A stretch of DNA of 64,000 nucleotides, from NCBI GenBank assembly GCA_030142905.1, contig JASJOG010000077.1:606001-670000 (forward strand), read 5' to 3'. Both the position numbers and the translations under genes were made by a program. This document shows positions 13,201 through 25,200 of the stretch, in pieces. Source of the DNA: Heliopora coerulea (Eukaryota > Cnidaria > Anthozoa > Scleralcyonacea > Helioporidae). Within the stretch, counting starts at the first letter, position 1, and each line of letters opens with the position of its first letter. The notes under the pieces were generated by a model, which saw only the letters and a program-made list of their open reading frames with translations, had not been told where the DNA came from and did not search any database.

Positions 13201-16200
13201 CGTGTTGAAGATGCTGCTCCCATGTCTCACTGAATACGATAATATCATCCAAAAGTGCTGCTGTGAATTCCTCCGAGGCTCGTAGAATACTATCCACTTT
13301 AATTTCTCAGTAGCAACAAAGTCAATACACATTTAAAGAAAACGATATATTTTTTAAAAGCATACATGTTTCGACAACTTCAAGATGCCATCTTCAGTGC
13401 AGAATGAATGATGTGAGGTAATATGATACAATGATATATGAGTTAGGATATGAATAAATTATTTACAATTGATGAGGAAGTGATCTGCTTACAATTACAG
13501 AATTATTTGCATAAAGTGATGATAGGTGTATTTATAAACTGAAAATAGTATTGAAGTGATGAATTTGGACGTTGAGGTCAGGATTGATTTTGTTGATGTG
13601 AAGAGCCTCTTTGATTTTGAGGGAGAAGGTTGAATGAGCGGAGTCGATGATTTTAAAGCAAAAGTGTGAAAATTGCTTTTTACAAGAGGGAGAGGAGTGA
13701 AGATGTTTGTAGATGTTTGAGTTTCTGTCCGTATTCGTGTGTTCCTTAATCCTGGTAGTCACATTACAACTGTGTCACTTCTACCTACCACAAACCAACG
13801 TATACAGGACTATTGACAAACTATTTTAGCTTTACACCATTAACCTACAAAACTGGACTGATACGAACGTTGATAGACAGAGCACGGAAATTGAATAACA
13901 CAGAAAACGGCTTTAAACAGGACTTAAAGAACATAATTTTCACCTTACAACGCAACTCTTTTCCTTTTCATTTCATTAACAACACTATACAACGCTACTT
14001 GAACAACAACAAAAACATTGACTCCACTAACTCCGCAACCAACTTAAACGGTGAACAACTAACTAACAACAAACGTTATTTCAAACTACCTTATATAGGT
14101 GATTACTCACGGCACACACAACGTAAACTAACACAACTCATTAAACGCTACTGCACGGACATTGAAGTCAAACTTATCTTTACATCTTACAAGATAAAAA
14201 GCCTTTTTTGTTTCAAAGATCCAATTCCTGATCTTTCCAAATCTATGGTAGTATATCAATTTTCCTGTGCAGTGAAACTTCTCGACAATTAACTAACAGG
14301 ATTAAGGAACACACGAATACGGACAGAAACTCAAACATCTACAAACATCTTCATTCCTCTCCCTCTTGTAAAAAGCAATTTTCACACTCTTGCTTTAAAA
14401 TCATCGACTCCGCTCATTCAACCTTCTCCCTCAAAATCAAAGAGGCTCTTCGCCTCAACAAAATCAATCCTGACCTCAACGTCCAAATTCATCACTTCAA
14501 TACTATTTTCAGTTTATAAATACACCTATCATCACTTTATGCAAATAATTCTGTAATTGTAAGCAGATCACTTCCTCATCAATTGTAAATAATTTATTCA
14601 TATCCTAACTCATATATCATTGTATCATATTACCTCACATCATTCATTCTGCACTGAAGATGGCATCTTGAAGTTGTCGAAACATGTATGCTTTTAAAAA
14701 ATATATCGTTTTCTTTAAATGACTATCCACCATCCTTTGAAAAGTGGCCGGGGCGCCATGAAGGCCGAATGGCATGGTTATAAACTCATAAAGTCCGAAT
14801 GGTGTAATGAATGCCGTTTTCTTTCTGGATTGGTCATTTGAGGGTACCTGCCAATATCCTCGGGTAAGATCGAGCGTCGAGACATACCTCGCTTTTCCTA
14901 GTTGATCAATAATGTCGTCAATTCTAGCCATCGGATAGGCATCAAAACTCGAGATCTTGTTTAGCTTTCTAAAATCCACACAAAACCGCTGTGTTCCGTC
15001 CTTCTTGGGAACCATGACAACTGGGGATGCCCAATCGCTGTTTGAAGGTTGTATCACTCCCATTTCTTCCATCTTTTGGAGTTCCTTCCGCATTCCCTCT
15101 CGCTGTGCGAACGGTATTCTGTATGGGGCTTGGCGTATTGGAACTGCATTACCTGTTTCAATGTGGTGTACTGCTTTGTCGGTACGACCTGGTTTGTCTT
15201 GAATAACGTCACTGTATTCTTGTAGGAGTCGGTTCATTTCTTCTCTTTGGTTCACTTGAAGATTGTTATTGATAGTTACTTCTTGGTCTGTATTGTTCAG
15301 ACGTGGTAGCTCTGGTATGGTCTCTCTTTCGTCGGAACTGTCGCCTTCTGTTTCCACATCTTCATAAAAACTTGTCGCTTGTGGTGTATGCCATTTACGA
15401 AGCATGTTGATGTGGTAAATTCTTGCCTTCTTCCTCCTTCCTACAGTTTCGATTTCATAGTTTACTGGTCCTGCTTTCCTTTTTACTCTAAAAGGACCTT
15501 GCCATTCAGCTTTTAGTTTATTGGTGCTAGATGGTAACAGTATCAGGACTTCCTCTCCTTCGTGGAATTCTCGAATCCTGGCTTTCTGGTCATACCATTT
15601 CTTCTGACGTTTCTGTGCTCTCGCTAAATTGGTTTGGGCTATCTCCATAGTTCCTGACAGTCTTTCTCTCATTTTGATTACGTATGATATAACACTTTCC
15701 GAACTCTTTGGATCTGCTTCCCACGTTTCTCTAAGGATATCCAAGGGGCCACGAACATGCCTACCGAACAAAAGTTCGAAGGGGGAGAACCCTGTCGACT
15801 CATTAGGTACTTCCCTGTAAGCAAACAGAAGGAAGGGAAGCCATCGGTCCCACTACGTCGGGTCGTCTTTTGCCATTTTTTTCAGCATGGATTTCAGAGT
15901 ACCATTAAAACGTTCGACCAGGCCATCTGTCTGGGGATGATAAGGACTTGTACTTATTGGCGTGATTTTCAACATTCGGTATACTTCCTTCAGGAGCTGT
16001 GAGGTAAAGTTGGATCCTTGGTCAGTAAGGATTTCTTGAGGGACACCCATTCGGGAAGAGAACTTGCCTAACTCTTCTGCTATGGTCTCTGCTTCGATAT
16101 TCTTCAGTGGTACTGCCTCAGGATATCTTGTACTATAATCACAGATAACCAAGATGTATTTGTTGCCAGACTTACTTCGGATCAATGGGCCTACGATATC

Positions 16201-19200
16201 CATGGCTATTCTTTGAAATGGTTCCCCGATAATTGGTAAAGGTACCGGATGGGCTTGTTTTATATTCCTTGGTCAAGCAGATTTTTGACATGTTTCACAG
16301 AATTTACAGTGTTGACTTACATCATGAATAATCCCAGGCCAATAGAATCTTGCCAACAAACGATCTAACGTTTTCTTTCGGCCCAAATGCCCGCTCATGG
16401 GTATATCGTGCGCCACCTCGATCGCCAGTTTGCGGCATTTCGTCGGTAGAATAAGCTGTTCTATCGTTCGTTGACTCTCTTGGTCAGCATCTTTTGAACT
16501 CCAAAGTCGGTATAATATTCCTTCTCTCTTAAAAAAGATCCCTGTGTTTCGCTGTGGGACTTCCTCTGTAATGACTCTTCGAATTGGCTCTAGAGTCGGG
16601 TCGGTTTCTTGTAGGTTCTGAAACTCTTGCTTAGTCATGTTTAGGATGGTTGATGAACAATGTTCTTGGCTGTCTATTCTATCAGGGTCCTTTTGCTTAT
16701 CTTCTTCATCGGTAGTGGCAATACTCTCATCCCTTTTGTCATCTGTCAAGGGGTCTGTGTTGTTCGTAGTAGTTTCATCTTGCCGAGAAACAACTGTTCG
16801 TGAATGAGCGCTTTGCCATACTTTCTTCGCTTGACGTTTTTCTCGCTTCGTCTTTCTCGGTTTAGGTTCACCTTCGAAAATGCTGTCGTCTAGCTGAGGT
16901 AAAATTGTCTGGTCGTCTTCTTGCGTTTCCTCTTGGTCACTTTCTAACAATTTTCTTGGTTGAACTCCGGATGTGATTTCTTTGGTGAGGGCAGTCGCTT
17001 CTTCTTTCTCCTTCTTCTTCTTTTGTATTCTCGTGAGGACAGTATAAGCTTCTTGTTCCCGTATGGCTAATTTCAATAGGTTCCCAATGTCTCGACCCAG
17101 GAGAACAGATCTCGGCAATGTTGATGATACTCCTGCGCGTACATTATAAATTTGATCGTTGATGTTGATTTCTATGTTGGCTGTTGGGTAAACAACATAG
17201 TCTCCATGAGCACATCTGATGTGGAGTTCGTCCTTTCTGTTTATTTTCTCGTCTTCCACTAAATCTTGGTGTACCAACGTACAGGAAGCTCCAGAATCTA
17301 CCAGTAACACTTCTCTTTGCTTTCCTTGCGTTGTCACAGAAGAAATTCCCAGCACTGTTTCTTTCTTTAGTCTTCGGAAAGGCTATAGGGCATCTGCTTG
17401 CAATATGTCCTAATTTTCCACATCGATAACATGTCAAGTTTGTCTCCCGCTTTTTGGTATTTTCACTTCGTTTTCAGTCTTCTCTCGACTCTGGGAGTAT
17501 GTTTCCATCTTTCTTTGTTGTGGTTCTACAGTCGCGCGCCAAGTGTCCGGGCAAACCACATTTCAAACATTTTCTGCTCCCCTTTGTCATGCCGAATGTA
17601 CCTTCTCTGGCCGAAATAATACCATCGGCTATCGTCCCAGCCTCTCCCGCTGTCTTTGGCTTATTTTCTCTCACTCGTAGCTGCAACTCAAGGGGCATTG
17701 TATTCACCAACTGTTCTCGGATGATAACGTCAATCACTTCTTCTTTGTTGCGTTCATTTGGTTTTAACCACTTTTTTGAAAGATCTCGTAGTCGCACCTC
17801 GATCTCGGCGTAACTCTCTTCTGGTTTCTTCTTAATATTTCTGAACCTTTGTCGATATGTTTCTTCGTTTATATTGTACCTCTTAAGAATGGCTTGCTTC
17901 ACCTCAAGGAAATCTTGTGACTTTACCGAATCCATGTTAGCATAGGCGGCTTACGCTTTTCCGGTTAACAATGGCGCCAACTTTAACACCCAAATGTCAT
18001 TTGGCCATTTGTAAGCATTAGCCACTCTTTCAAACATTGTCAAGAAATGTTCAATATCGTCTGTGTCCGTCAATTTCTGCAGTCGTACTTCCCGTGTTTT
18101 CGTCTTATCTTCGATTTCCAACGATGCCTTAACTCCATTTCGATCCTCTACATTCAAACGTTCATACCACTCTCTTCTTTCTTTCTCGTATTGTTCGATC
18201 CGCGCACGCTTGTCTTCTTCTTCTTTTTGTAATCGCTCTGCGAATATTCTCCTCTCTTCTAGCAGCCTCTCATCTCGTTCCCTCTCATCTTCTCGTCGAC
18301 GTTCCTTTCTTCTCTTATCTTCATCTGCTCTCTTCTCTGCCATTGATTCAATCATTTGCAAAAATTGCTGGTCCCGTGTCTCTTGTCGTTGTTTTTCTTC
18401 TTTTCTTTCTTCCAGAAAGAAGCGTAAAAGTTCACTCACTGTGCTCCCTTCGGATGCATCTTCAGAATCTCCCGAATCTTTCGCTCGCTTACTCTTTACC
18501 TTCTCAGCCATTAGTCTTCTCTCCGTATGTCGTTTGATCGTTTTAGCTCCACCGAAATACGTAAACAATGTTTGACTTCTCCCGTGGGCTTCACTTACTG
18601 ACGGTTTATAGTCTTCAGTGAACTGGGCTTTTCGCCTAAATATCCCACCGCTCTGCCACCAAATGTGATGAATTTACTTCCAGGTCTTAAATATAAATTT
18701 ATTTCTTCACTTCGTCAAACGTCTTCACTGTTACAAACTACGTTTTTCCCCCGCCCTGTTTGAGGTCACACCCCATTACTAATTAGTTCAACGGAAATGC
18801 AAACAAAATGTCAACTTGTCACTTAAATATATCGTCACACTGATAAAACGGCTCGAAAAGTTACTTGAAAAAACTACTAAGTGCAAGTTCTTTATTTACC
18901 GTTAGTTTACCATCTTCAGACAATTTAGTACACTTAGGCCACACAACAATAATGAATCCTTTTAAATACTCGATTATGTAAAACTGGTTCAGGAGTATTT
19001 CGTCTAAACACTTTTTCCATGGTTGGGAATGTTTTCGAAGCCGAACCAAACAAAAACTAAAGATTAAAATCGTGCAAAGGACTAGAACTGACGTACAAGG
19101 CCGCGAAGAGGACTGAAACTGACGTCCAAAATTTCCCTCCATGGTCGGCCATCTTGGCTTCACTTTTTTTGTCCTAGTGAATGACTGGGAGTTAGCATTC

Positions 19201-22200
19201 CAGATATGAAAATTGAGTTCACTGAATTACCCTCCATGGGCGGCCATCTCGGCTTCACTTTTTGCCCGGCCATAGGAGTTAGTATTCCATAAATAGTAAT
19301 CGAGTTCACTGTTGAAAACTGACAGGAAATGCCCATGTCTGAGAAACCTGAAAAATCCAGGATGAACTTTTTAAGTTTGAATCTCCCCCATGGCGTCCTG
19401 TAAGAGAAGGAATTGCAGCGATAGGTGGGCGAGCGTCAGGCTTCCCTTCTGGGGCTAAGATACATTTTTCTGTGTATTTGAGCTTGACCAACGTTAGCTT
19501 ATCTTCTTTGATTATATGGTTTCCTTGTAATTTTTTAGAGGGCATATCCTTCGCTTACAAAGAGGAGACAGAAGTTTTCTTCCAGTCACCGTTGCCAAAC
19601 AAGCGCCTCCTGATATTGTGGTGGGTTATGTAGATGTATAAGAATTTTTTTTTGTTACTTGCTATTTGTTATTTTGTTATTTCATTGTTTCCTTTTTATT
19701 TGCTTCCTTTAATTTGGTATTTTTGTCATTTTTATTTTGTCGTCTTTATCATGTTTACAGTTAACTAACTTCTTTTTCTAGGTTGCAAGTTTCAAATTTA
19801 CCGGATTTCAAGTGGCCTATGTCCTGTGGGGTTTGTTCATTTAAATGTCGGATACAAATTCTTGCATGCTTTTTTGTTTATAATGCATGTATTTATCCCT
19901 TTCACGCCGCGATTTTTTTTGTTTATTGTTCTCTCTTTGTTTTTCCTTTGTCTATTCCTTAGTTTTTTTGTTCTTAGAGGTGTCTTATATTTTAGATACC
20001 GGGCGTTAAAGGGTGAAACAAAAGACTTTTCAACATGAAAACAGAATTGAATCGCATTCTAAAATATCCAGAAAAGTTAGAGGTAGTACCAAGAAATCCA
20101 GCCATTTAAAAGGCCAATTGGGAAAACAAAAAATTAATAAGAAATAAAAATTCAAAAAGACCTTTTAGTTGTTGCAGGCTTTTAACTGTATACTTTAGTG
20201 TGCAAGTTCGATACCGTTTCCACTAACCTTTAAAAAATAGCACTCATCCTACGCATGCTCTGATTGACGATTCTCATTTCTCTTAGAGTGCAGAGACACG
20301 AAAACTGAAAAAAAAACCCCAAAAAACAAAACAAACCTTAAGTTATTTTGTAAAGCAAGTAGAAAGGTTTCATGTCTCTCTGCTGTGATAGAAACGTTGA
20401 TGACACCTTTTGAACCAGAAAAATATCCGAAAGCGCTCCGCTACTCCTCTTGTTTCCATTGGGCATATTTCCGATCGAAATGATATCAATTATGTTTCTA
20501 TCTTAGCACAAAAAGACTCAAGCTATTTTCTGTTTGTTAAATATGAAGCTTTATAAAATAAGTATCCTATTACGCACGCAATGACTGGTCAACTACCGAG
20601 TTTATATCAAGCTATGCAAACACGGTTATGACATTACTGGCGCCGTTTGACGCCAGAACCTGTTCTTGGCCCGATTGGGAAGCTCTGATTGGTTTACTGA
20701 CGCCAGAATGTGTTCCTCAGAGAGGCTGGGAGAACTCTCAAGCGACTGTGTAAACCCTCGACCTTCGGTCTTGAGCGTACACAGCAGCTTTCGAGTTCCC
20801 CCAGTCTTCTCATGTTCGCATCAGGGTATATAAACATGGCAGAACAATCCCTATTTCTTAAAAAAGTTAGTGTTACACGGTGCAATGATGTGCGAAACCT
20901 GTCTCACAACGCCATGGCGAGACAGGTTTCATGGCACATTGCAACGTGTAACACCCCTAGATGTCACGAAGCTGTGTCGGCTCTCGTTGCGAGACAGGTT
21001 TCACCAAAAGTTGAAAAGTTTCAACTTTACGCAACGATTGCGAGTTCATGGTACTGACATTGCACCGTGTCACACCTTTCGCTAAACCGGTTTCACAATG
21101 CGATGCCAGACAGGTTTCGCAAACCGTTGCATCGTGTAATACTAGCTTACATTCGGATATCGCCTTTGAAGTAATATCTAAAACAGGCGCAGAAGTGCTT
21201 TATAGTAGCTAACGGAAACAAACACGAAACAATTCTCTAAACATCGGTTGCTAAACTTCGAGATTCTCAAACAGACGGAAAAGGGCCTGGAGAAAAACAA
21301 TTTATCCCCCAATTTACTCAAAACGGTGGAGTTCAATTTGACCCCAATTTTCGGTCCCCATGCCCCATTGAACTCTAAAAACTGGCAACGATTCCTGCAA
21401 ACTATATTTCAAAGCCAACATATAGGCTGACATGTTGGTCAATTTGCAGGTCATCCCAGTCCCCTACGCAATAAAACACGTAACCTCTTGCGAAAAACAT
21501 AACCCAAATTTCGGATTTTTTGACAGTTTACTTTATTATCCTTAGTAAGTAGAGGACAACGTCGGTAGGATGTATATTTGTCATATTTAACCGTCCACGA
21601 AACATAAACGTTCAACAAAATTTTTCCCCACGCGTTTTTTTGACCTACATGGCTACCCCTACGTCGGCTTCATTCAAACGCGAGGCCTGATGCAACGAGA
21701 TATCGTTTCAGTCTTTCTAGAGTTCAGTGCCATGCCCCCCCGTTTTATGGGATCTCTATGTTCAGTCAGTTCCTAAGGTGTTTACATTACGTCACTTGAA
21801 CACTGAGGCCATTTTTGTACTTCTTAAATTTGTCTAATGTTATTGGGAAAAATAATCAGTGAAAACAGATATTTATTGAGGATCCTTTTTTTGCTGTTTT
21901 AAATAGGGTTTGTAATTTCTCAACTTGTTTTTTTTGTGATCTTTGCTCTTGTGGCTTTATTGCTTATCTGGCCTTTAACTCGGGGATTGAATTCTCCCAT
22001 CGTTTTACTTCTCCAAAGAATATGGTAAGAATCTTTTCATTAGAATTAAATTAACCGACTACACATGCAAAAAGCTCATGATTTGGTTACAATATTGTTG
22101 ATGACTCTTACAAAAAATTCACATGCAAATATGAATTGTTTAAGTTTCATAAGCGAAATGACATTTTCAAATGCGAATTTAATTTTCTTATGTGAATATT

Positions 22201-25200
22201 TCATTGGATATGTGAATTACGTGTTTAGAACACAAAGATTTCCCACGTGAAATTTTGAACCAGATCATTTCACTTGTGAATTGGGGGTATTTCATGTGTG
22301 AAAACGTTCCTATTTCATATGTGGAATGAAAATTTCATATGTGAAAACATTCCGATTCCATATGTTTTTCACATGTGAAATGACATATGAAATTTTCGTA
22401 AGGGCCAACAATGCTGTAACGCCATTGTTACCATGAAAAACACTGATAATGAAGAAACACTGCTGTTTATCATTGTTCTGGTAATATTTTCTACCATTGA
22501 TGAAGTAACAACGGTTTTCCACGCTTGTTCAAACGCGGAAAACGTGCATTGATGGAATAACCAACAATGTTCACTGTTGTTCAAATGGTGGTTTGACCAT
22601 CTTCGCGAGGTATTACTACAATGATAGCTGAACATTGCTGTAACAACATTGTTACCATGGTTTCGTAACAGCACGATAGTAGTCAGACATTTCAAATAAG
22701 CGACAAATTTTTTAATTGTAAACATGTTTCGGCATACTTATGCCATCCTCAGTACAGTGGAAGAGATCTAGTTCTAATTTACATAAGGTTATATATTCAT
22801 GTCATGTCAAGTGATGTGGATATTCAAATTACAATGTTAAGAAGGCGGAAAATATTTACAAGTTAAAAACGGTGTTAAGATGGTGTATCTGTTTATTAAG
22901 ATCCGGTTTAAGTTTCTTAATGTAAAGGGCTTCTTTGAGTTTTAATGAAAAAGGAGAGTCAGCAGTGTCTAGGATACGAAAGCATGATGGTGTGAAGTTA
23001 GATTTGCATTGAGGTGAAGCGAGGAATTGTTACCATGGCTAAACGACATTGTTCAGGGCCCTCGCAAGCGATGGGAGGTGTAGGGGTGTGTAACACCCCC
23101 AATATTTGTGGGTGACGAAATTCAGGTAAAATACTGGCTGATTCGAAAAAACATTCAGGTGAACTACAAAACTACTGATTTGGCATTAAATGTCAACGGA
23201 AGAAGTCATAAACTGTTTCAAAAGGTGAAAGACTTTTCCGTTGTTGAAATATGATACATATTTATAGGGTATAATATGCATCATCCCCAGGGTAAAGACA
23301 TTAAATAATGTAAGAACATTTTTATGCTCCAGCTAGTGACATTTAGTTATCTATTCTCTTGACGAATAAGTCATAGTTGGTACTGGTAAAAAAAAAAAAA
23401 AAAGAATAGAAAAAAAAAAAAAAAAAAGTGAACTTCAATGAATCACGTAAGCTAAGGAGATTCCAGTAAAGTTCATACTTATCGCATACTTGATCCGGTG
23501 ACTCTAGATTGTTGAATTTAGCATGAGTGGATTGCCATTCTTGAATTGCATGACACCATATGAAGAGAAACTTTTCATGATAATCTGACACTGCCGAAGT
23601 CAACTGAAAAATGTTGACTCGAGCGGGATTTGAACTCGCACCTTCGGGACACCGGTCCGCCGCTGTACCTGTTGAGCTATCCCGAAGGTGCGAGTTCAAA
23701 TCTCGCTCAAGTCGACATTTTTCAGTTGACTTCGGCAGTGTCAGATTATCATGAAAAGTTTCTCTTCGTGTATATCTCTGAGGATGATTCTGAAATATAG
23801 CACCATATAACTCTGGACATTTTTCTATACCTTTTATTTGATTGTACGCCATCGTTAGCCTGATCAAATACCTTTTCCTCTCAGAATTCTCTTTATTGCT
23901 ATGTAGTTCTTTTTAATCTCATGCTTTTAATTCTCATCGTCTTTTTGTTAGGCCATCTATATTCATTACTGTGTTGACAATAGTCATTCAGAAACTGATG
24001 GCAAAGTTTATTTTTCTGCGAGATGCCGGAGCTACTCTCTCTCTAGACAACAGGTAAAGGATTACAAGAAAGTACATTATCAAAGCAAATGCTGGTAGGA
24101 AAATGCTGGTAGTGAAACCAACTTTTCTGCAGTACGAGTTTAATGGTTAAAAACACACATATAACATGATAATGCCAAGGACAAAATTCATATAATATTG
24201 ATGTGAGGAAACATTCTGCTGATTTTGCTACCGAACAATTTAATGTAGACCGACTTTAATTTTGCCAGTGAACTTTCTAGCATTAGGATAATGCTAGAGA
24301 ATGCATTTAGCCACAAATGAGTAAACATTACCTTCAATTTTACTGCACAACGAAGTATGTTCTTAAGAATACTACCATTATTACAAATACTATGTATGTA
24401 ATTAGCACAATTTTTTTCGTTTTCCTTTTATTTCAAAGACATGTTTGGGAAGTACTTTTTCTTTCGTCATGTTAAATATGATCACTGTGGTTACATAATA
24501 AGATGATGTTACAATATGTGATGGTGTGATTGTATGATTCAACATTTTCGCGTCAGCGTTTTCTAGCGTGTGTGGCGTATTGAAATTTATATAAATGTGT
24601 GTGAGGTGTATTCCATCTAAGTATTTACAACGGTTCCAGTTTTATTTTACCATAGAACATTGTATATCTGGAAATGAAATAAATTAACACTAGATGATTG
24701 AATTCAGCGACATAGCTAGGATAAAAATTTTGGGGGAGCCACGGAGAATCAGATGGGGCACTCCCCGAAAGTATGTGTAGTAGATTCACTTCCGCCCCGT
24801 AAGTTATAACTAAGTTCGGTTTTGATGGTCAAGCAATAAAAGGTGGCTAGATACTACATTGGCGACGAGGATTAATAGTTTATACGTTTGAGACGATGGC
24901 AACCTATGGGAAAGTTGAGGAATATAAAGAAGACGAGGAATGGGTAAAGTATATTGAAAGACTAACACATTACTTTACTGCGAATGAGGTCGAAGACGAA
25001 GGTAAACAAAGATCAATCCTGTTAAGTGTATGTGGCGCCAAAACATACAAGCTTGTTCGCAATTTGTAAGCTCCCGCAAAACCAGATTCGAAAACATTTG
25101 ATGAGTTAGCAGAGCTAGTGAAGAACCGTCGAACCCCAAAACCTTCCGAAATCGTGCAGCGGTTTAAGTTTAACAGCAGATTTCGAAGAGAGGAAGAGTC

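Larger units (their letters stand above)
13298..14721. mobile_element. Penelope-like element, 5'-truncated, with an inverted 3'-end copy
   Basis: Inserted in the gypsy RT region with a 9-bp duplication ACTATCCAC (13289-13297, 14722-14730). The right half (13771-14720, +) carries the C-terminal coding region and 3' UTR. The left half (13330-13765) is an inverted copy of the same 3' end, about 430 bp, so the two ends form a long inverted repeat. A further 32 bp at 13298-13329 is present only on the left, like the tail extensions known for Penelope elements. Each arm holds a hammerhead ribozyme motif. Confidence 0.85.
12427..17355 (-). pseudogene. pol of the Gmr1-order gypsy element (PR-IN-RT-RH), broken
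   Basis: From 17355 downward in one frame: protease ([13 protein letters not shown]), integrase zinc finger ([19 protein letters not shown], to 16276), integrase core ([27 protein letters not shown], 16203-15856), an integrase C-terminal region ([24 protein letters not shown]), then RT ([35 protein letters not shown]). After a Penelope-like insertion (13298-14721) it resumes with the RT active site [10 protein letters not shown], the thumb ([20 protein letters not shown]) and RNase H ([16 protein letters not shown]). In-frame stops lie at 16273 and 15853; frameshifts occur near 13180 and in RNase H after 12750. Integrase upstream of RT is directly visible. Confidence 0.85.
12230..18839 (-). 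mobile_element. Ty3/gypsy LTR retrotransposon with Gmr1-type domain order
   Basis: Two 176-bp LTRs (TG...CA) differing at two positions, 5-bp duplication CTGAT (12225-12229, 18840-18844), polypurine tract and PBS next to the LTRs. On the minus strand the order is gag, protease, integrase, reverse transcriptase, RNase H. That order is known from Gmr1-like members of Ty3/gypsy; standard gypsy elements have integrase last. Coding regions carry stops and a Penelope-like insertion. Nearly identical LTRs imply recent arrival. Confidence 0.88.
11924..19224. mobile_element. hAT-type non-autonomous element A2, inserted in A1
   Basis: Starts CAGTAAACTGAATTTCCATA and ends at the complement of CAGTGAACTCAATTTTC; flanked by the 8-bp duplication AATTACCC (11916-11923, 19225-19232). 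Its own sequence is 11924-12229 and 18845-19224; the remainder is a gypsy element. Repeated ACGTCAGTTTCAGTCC motifs lie near both ends, as in A1 and the 60-kb copy. Confidence 0.85.
6479..19311. mobile_element. hAT-type non-autonomous element A1 (outer shell of the nest)
   Basis: Flanked by a perfect 8-bp duplication TTGAAAAC (6471-6478 and 19312-19319). Ends are CAATGAATTCGATTTCC and the complement of CAGTGAACTCGATTA. Only about 0.7 kb is its own sequence (6479-6555, 11405-11923, 19233-19311); the rest is later insertions. An uninterrupted relative of 599 bp lies at 60016-60614. Bases 6146-6470 show no feature. Confidence 0.85.

Noticed and set aside
20694..21085. Overlapping open frames on both strands
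   Set aside because: They overlap a MITE and one another and resemble no family.
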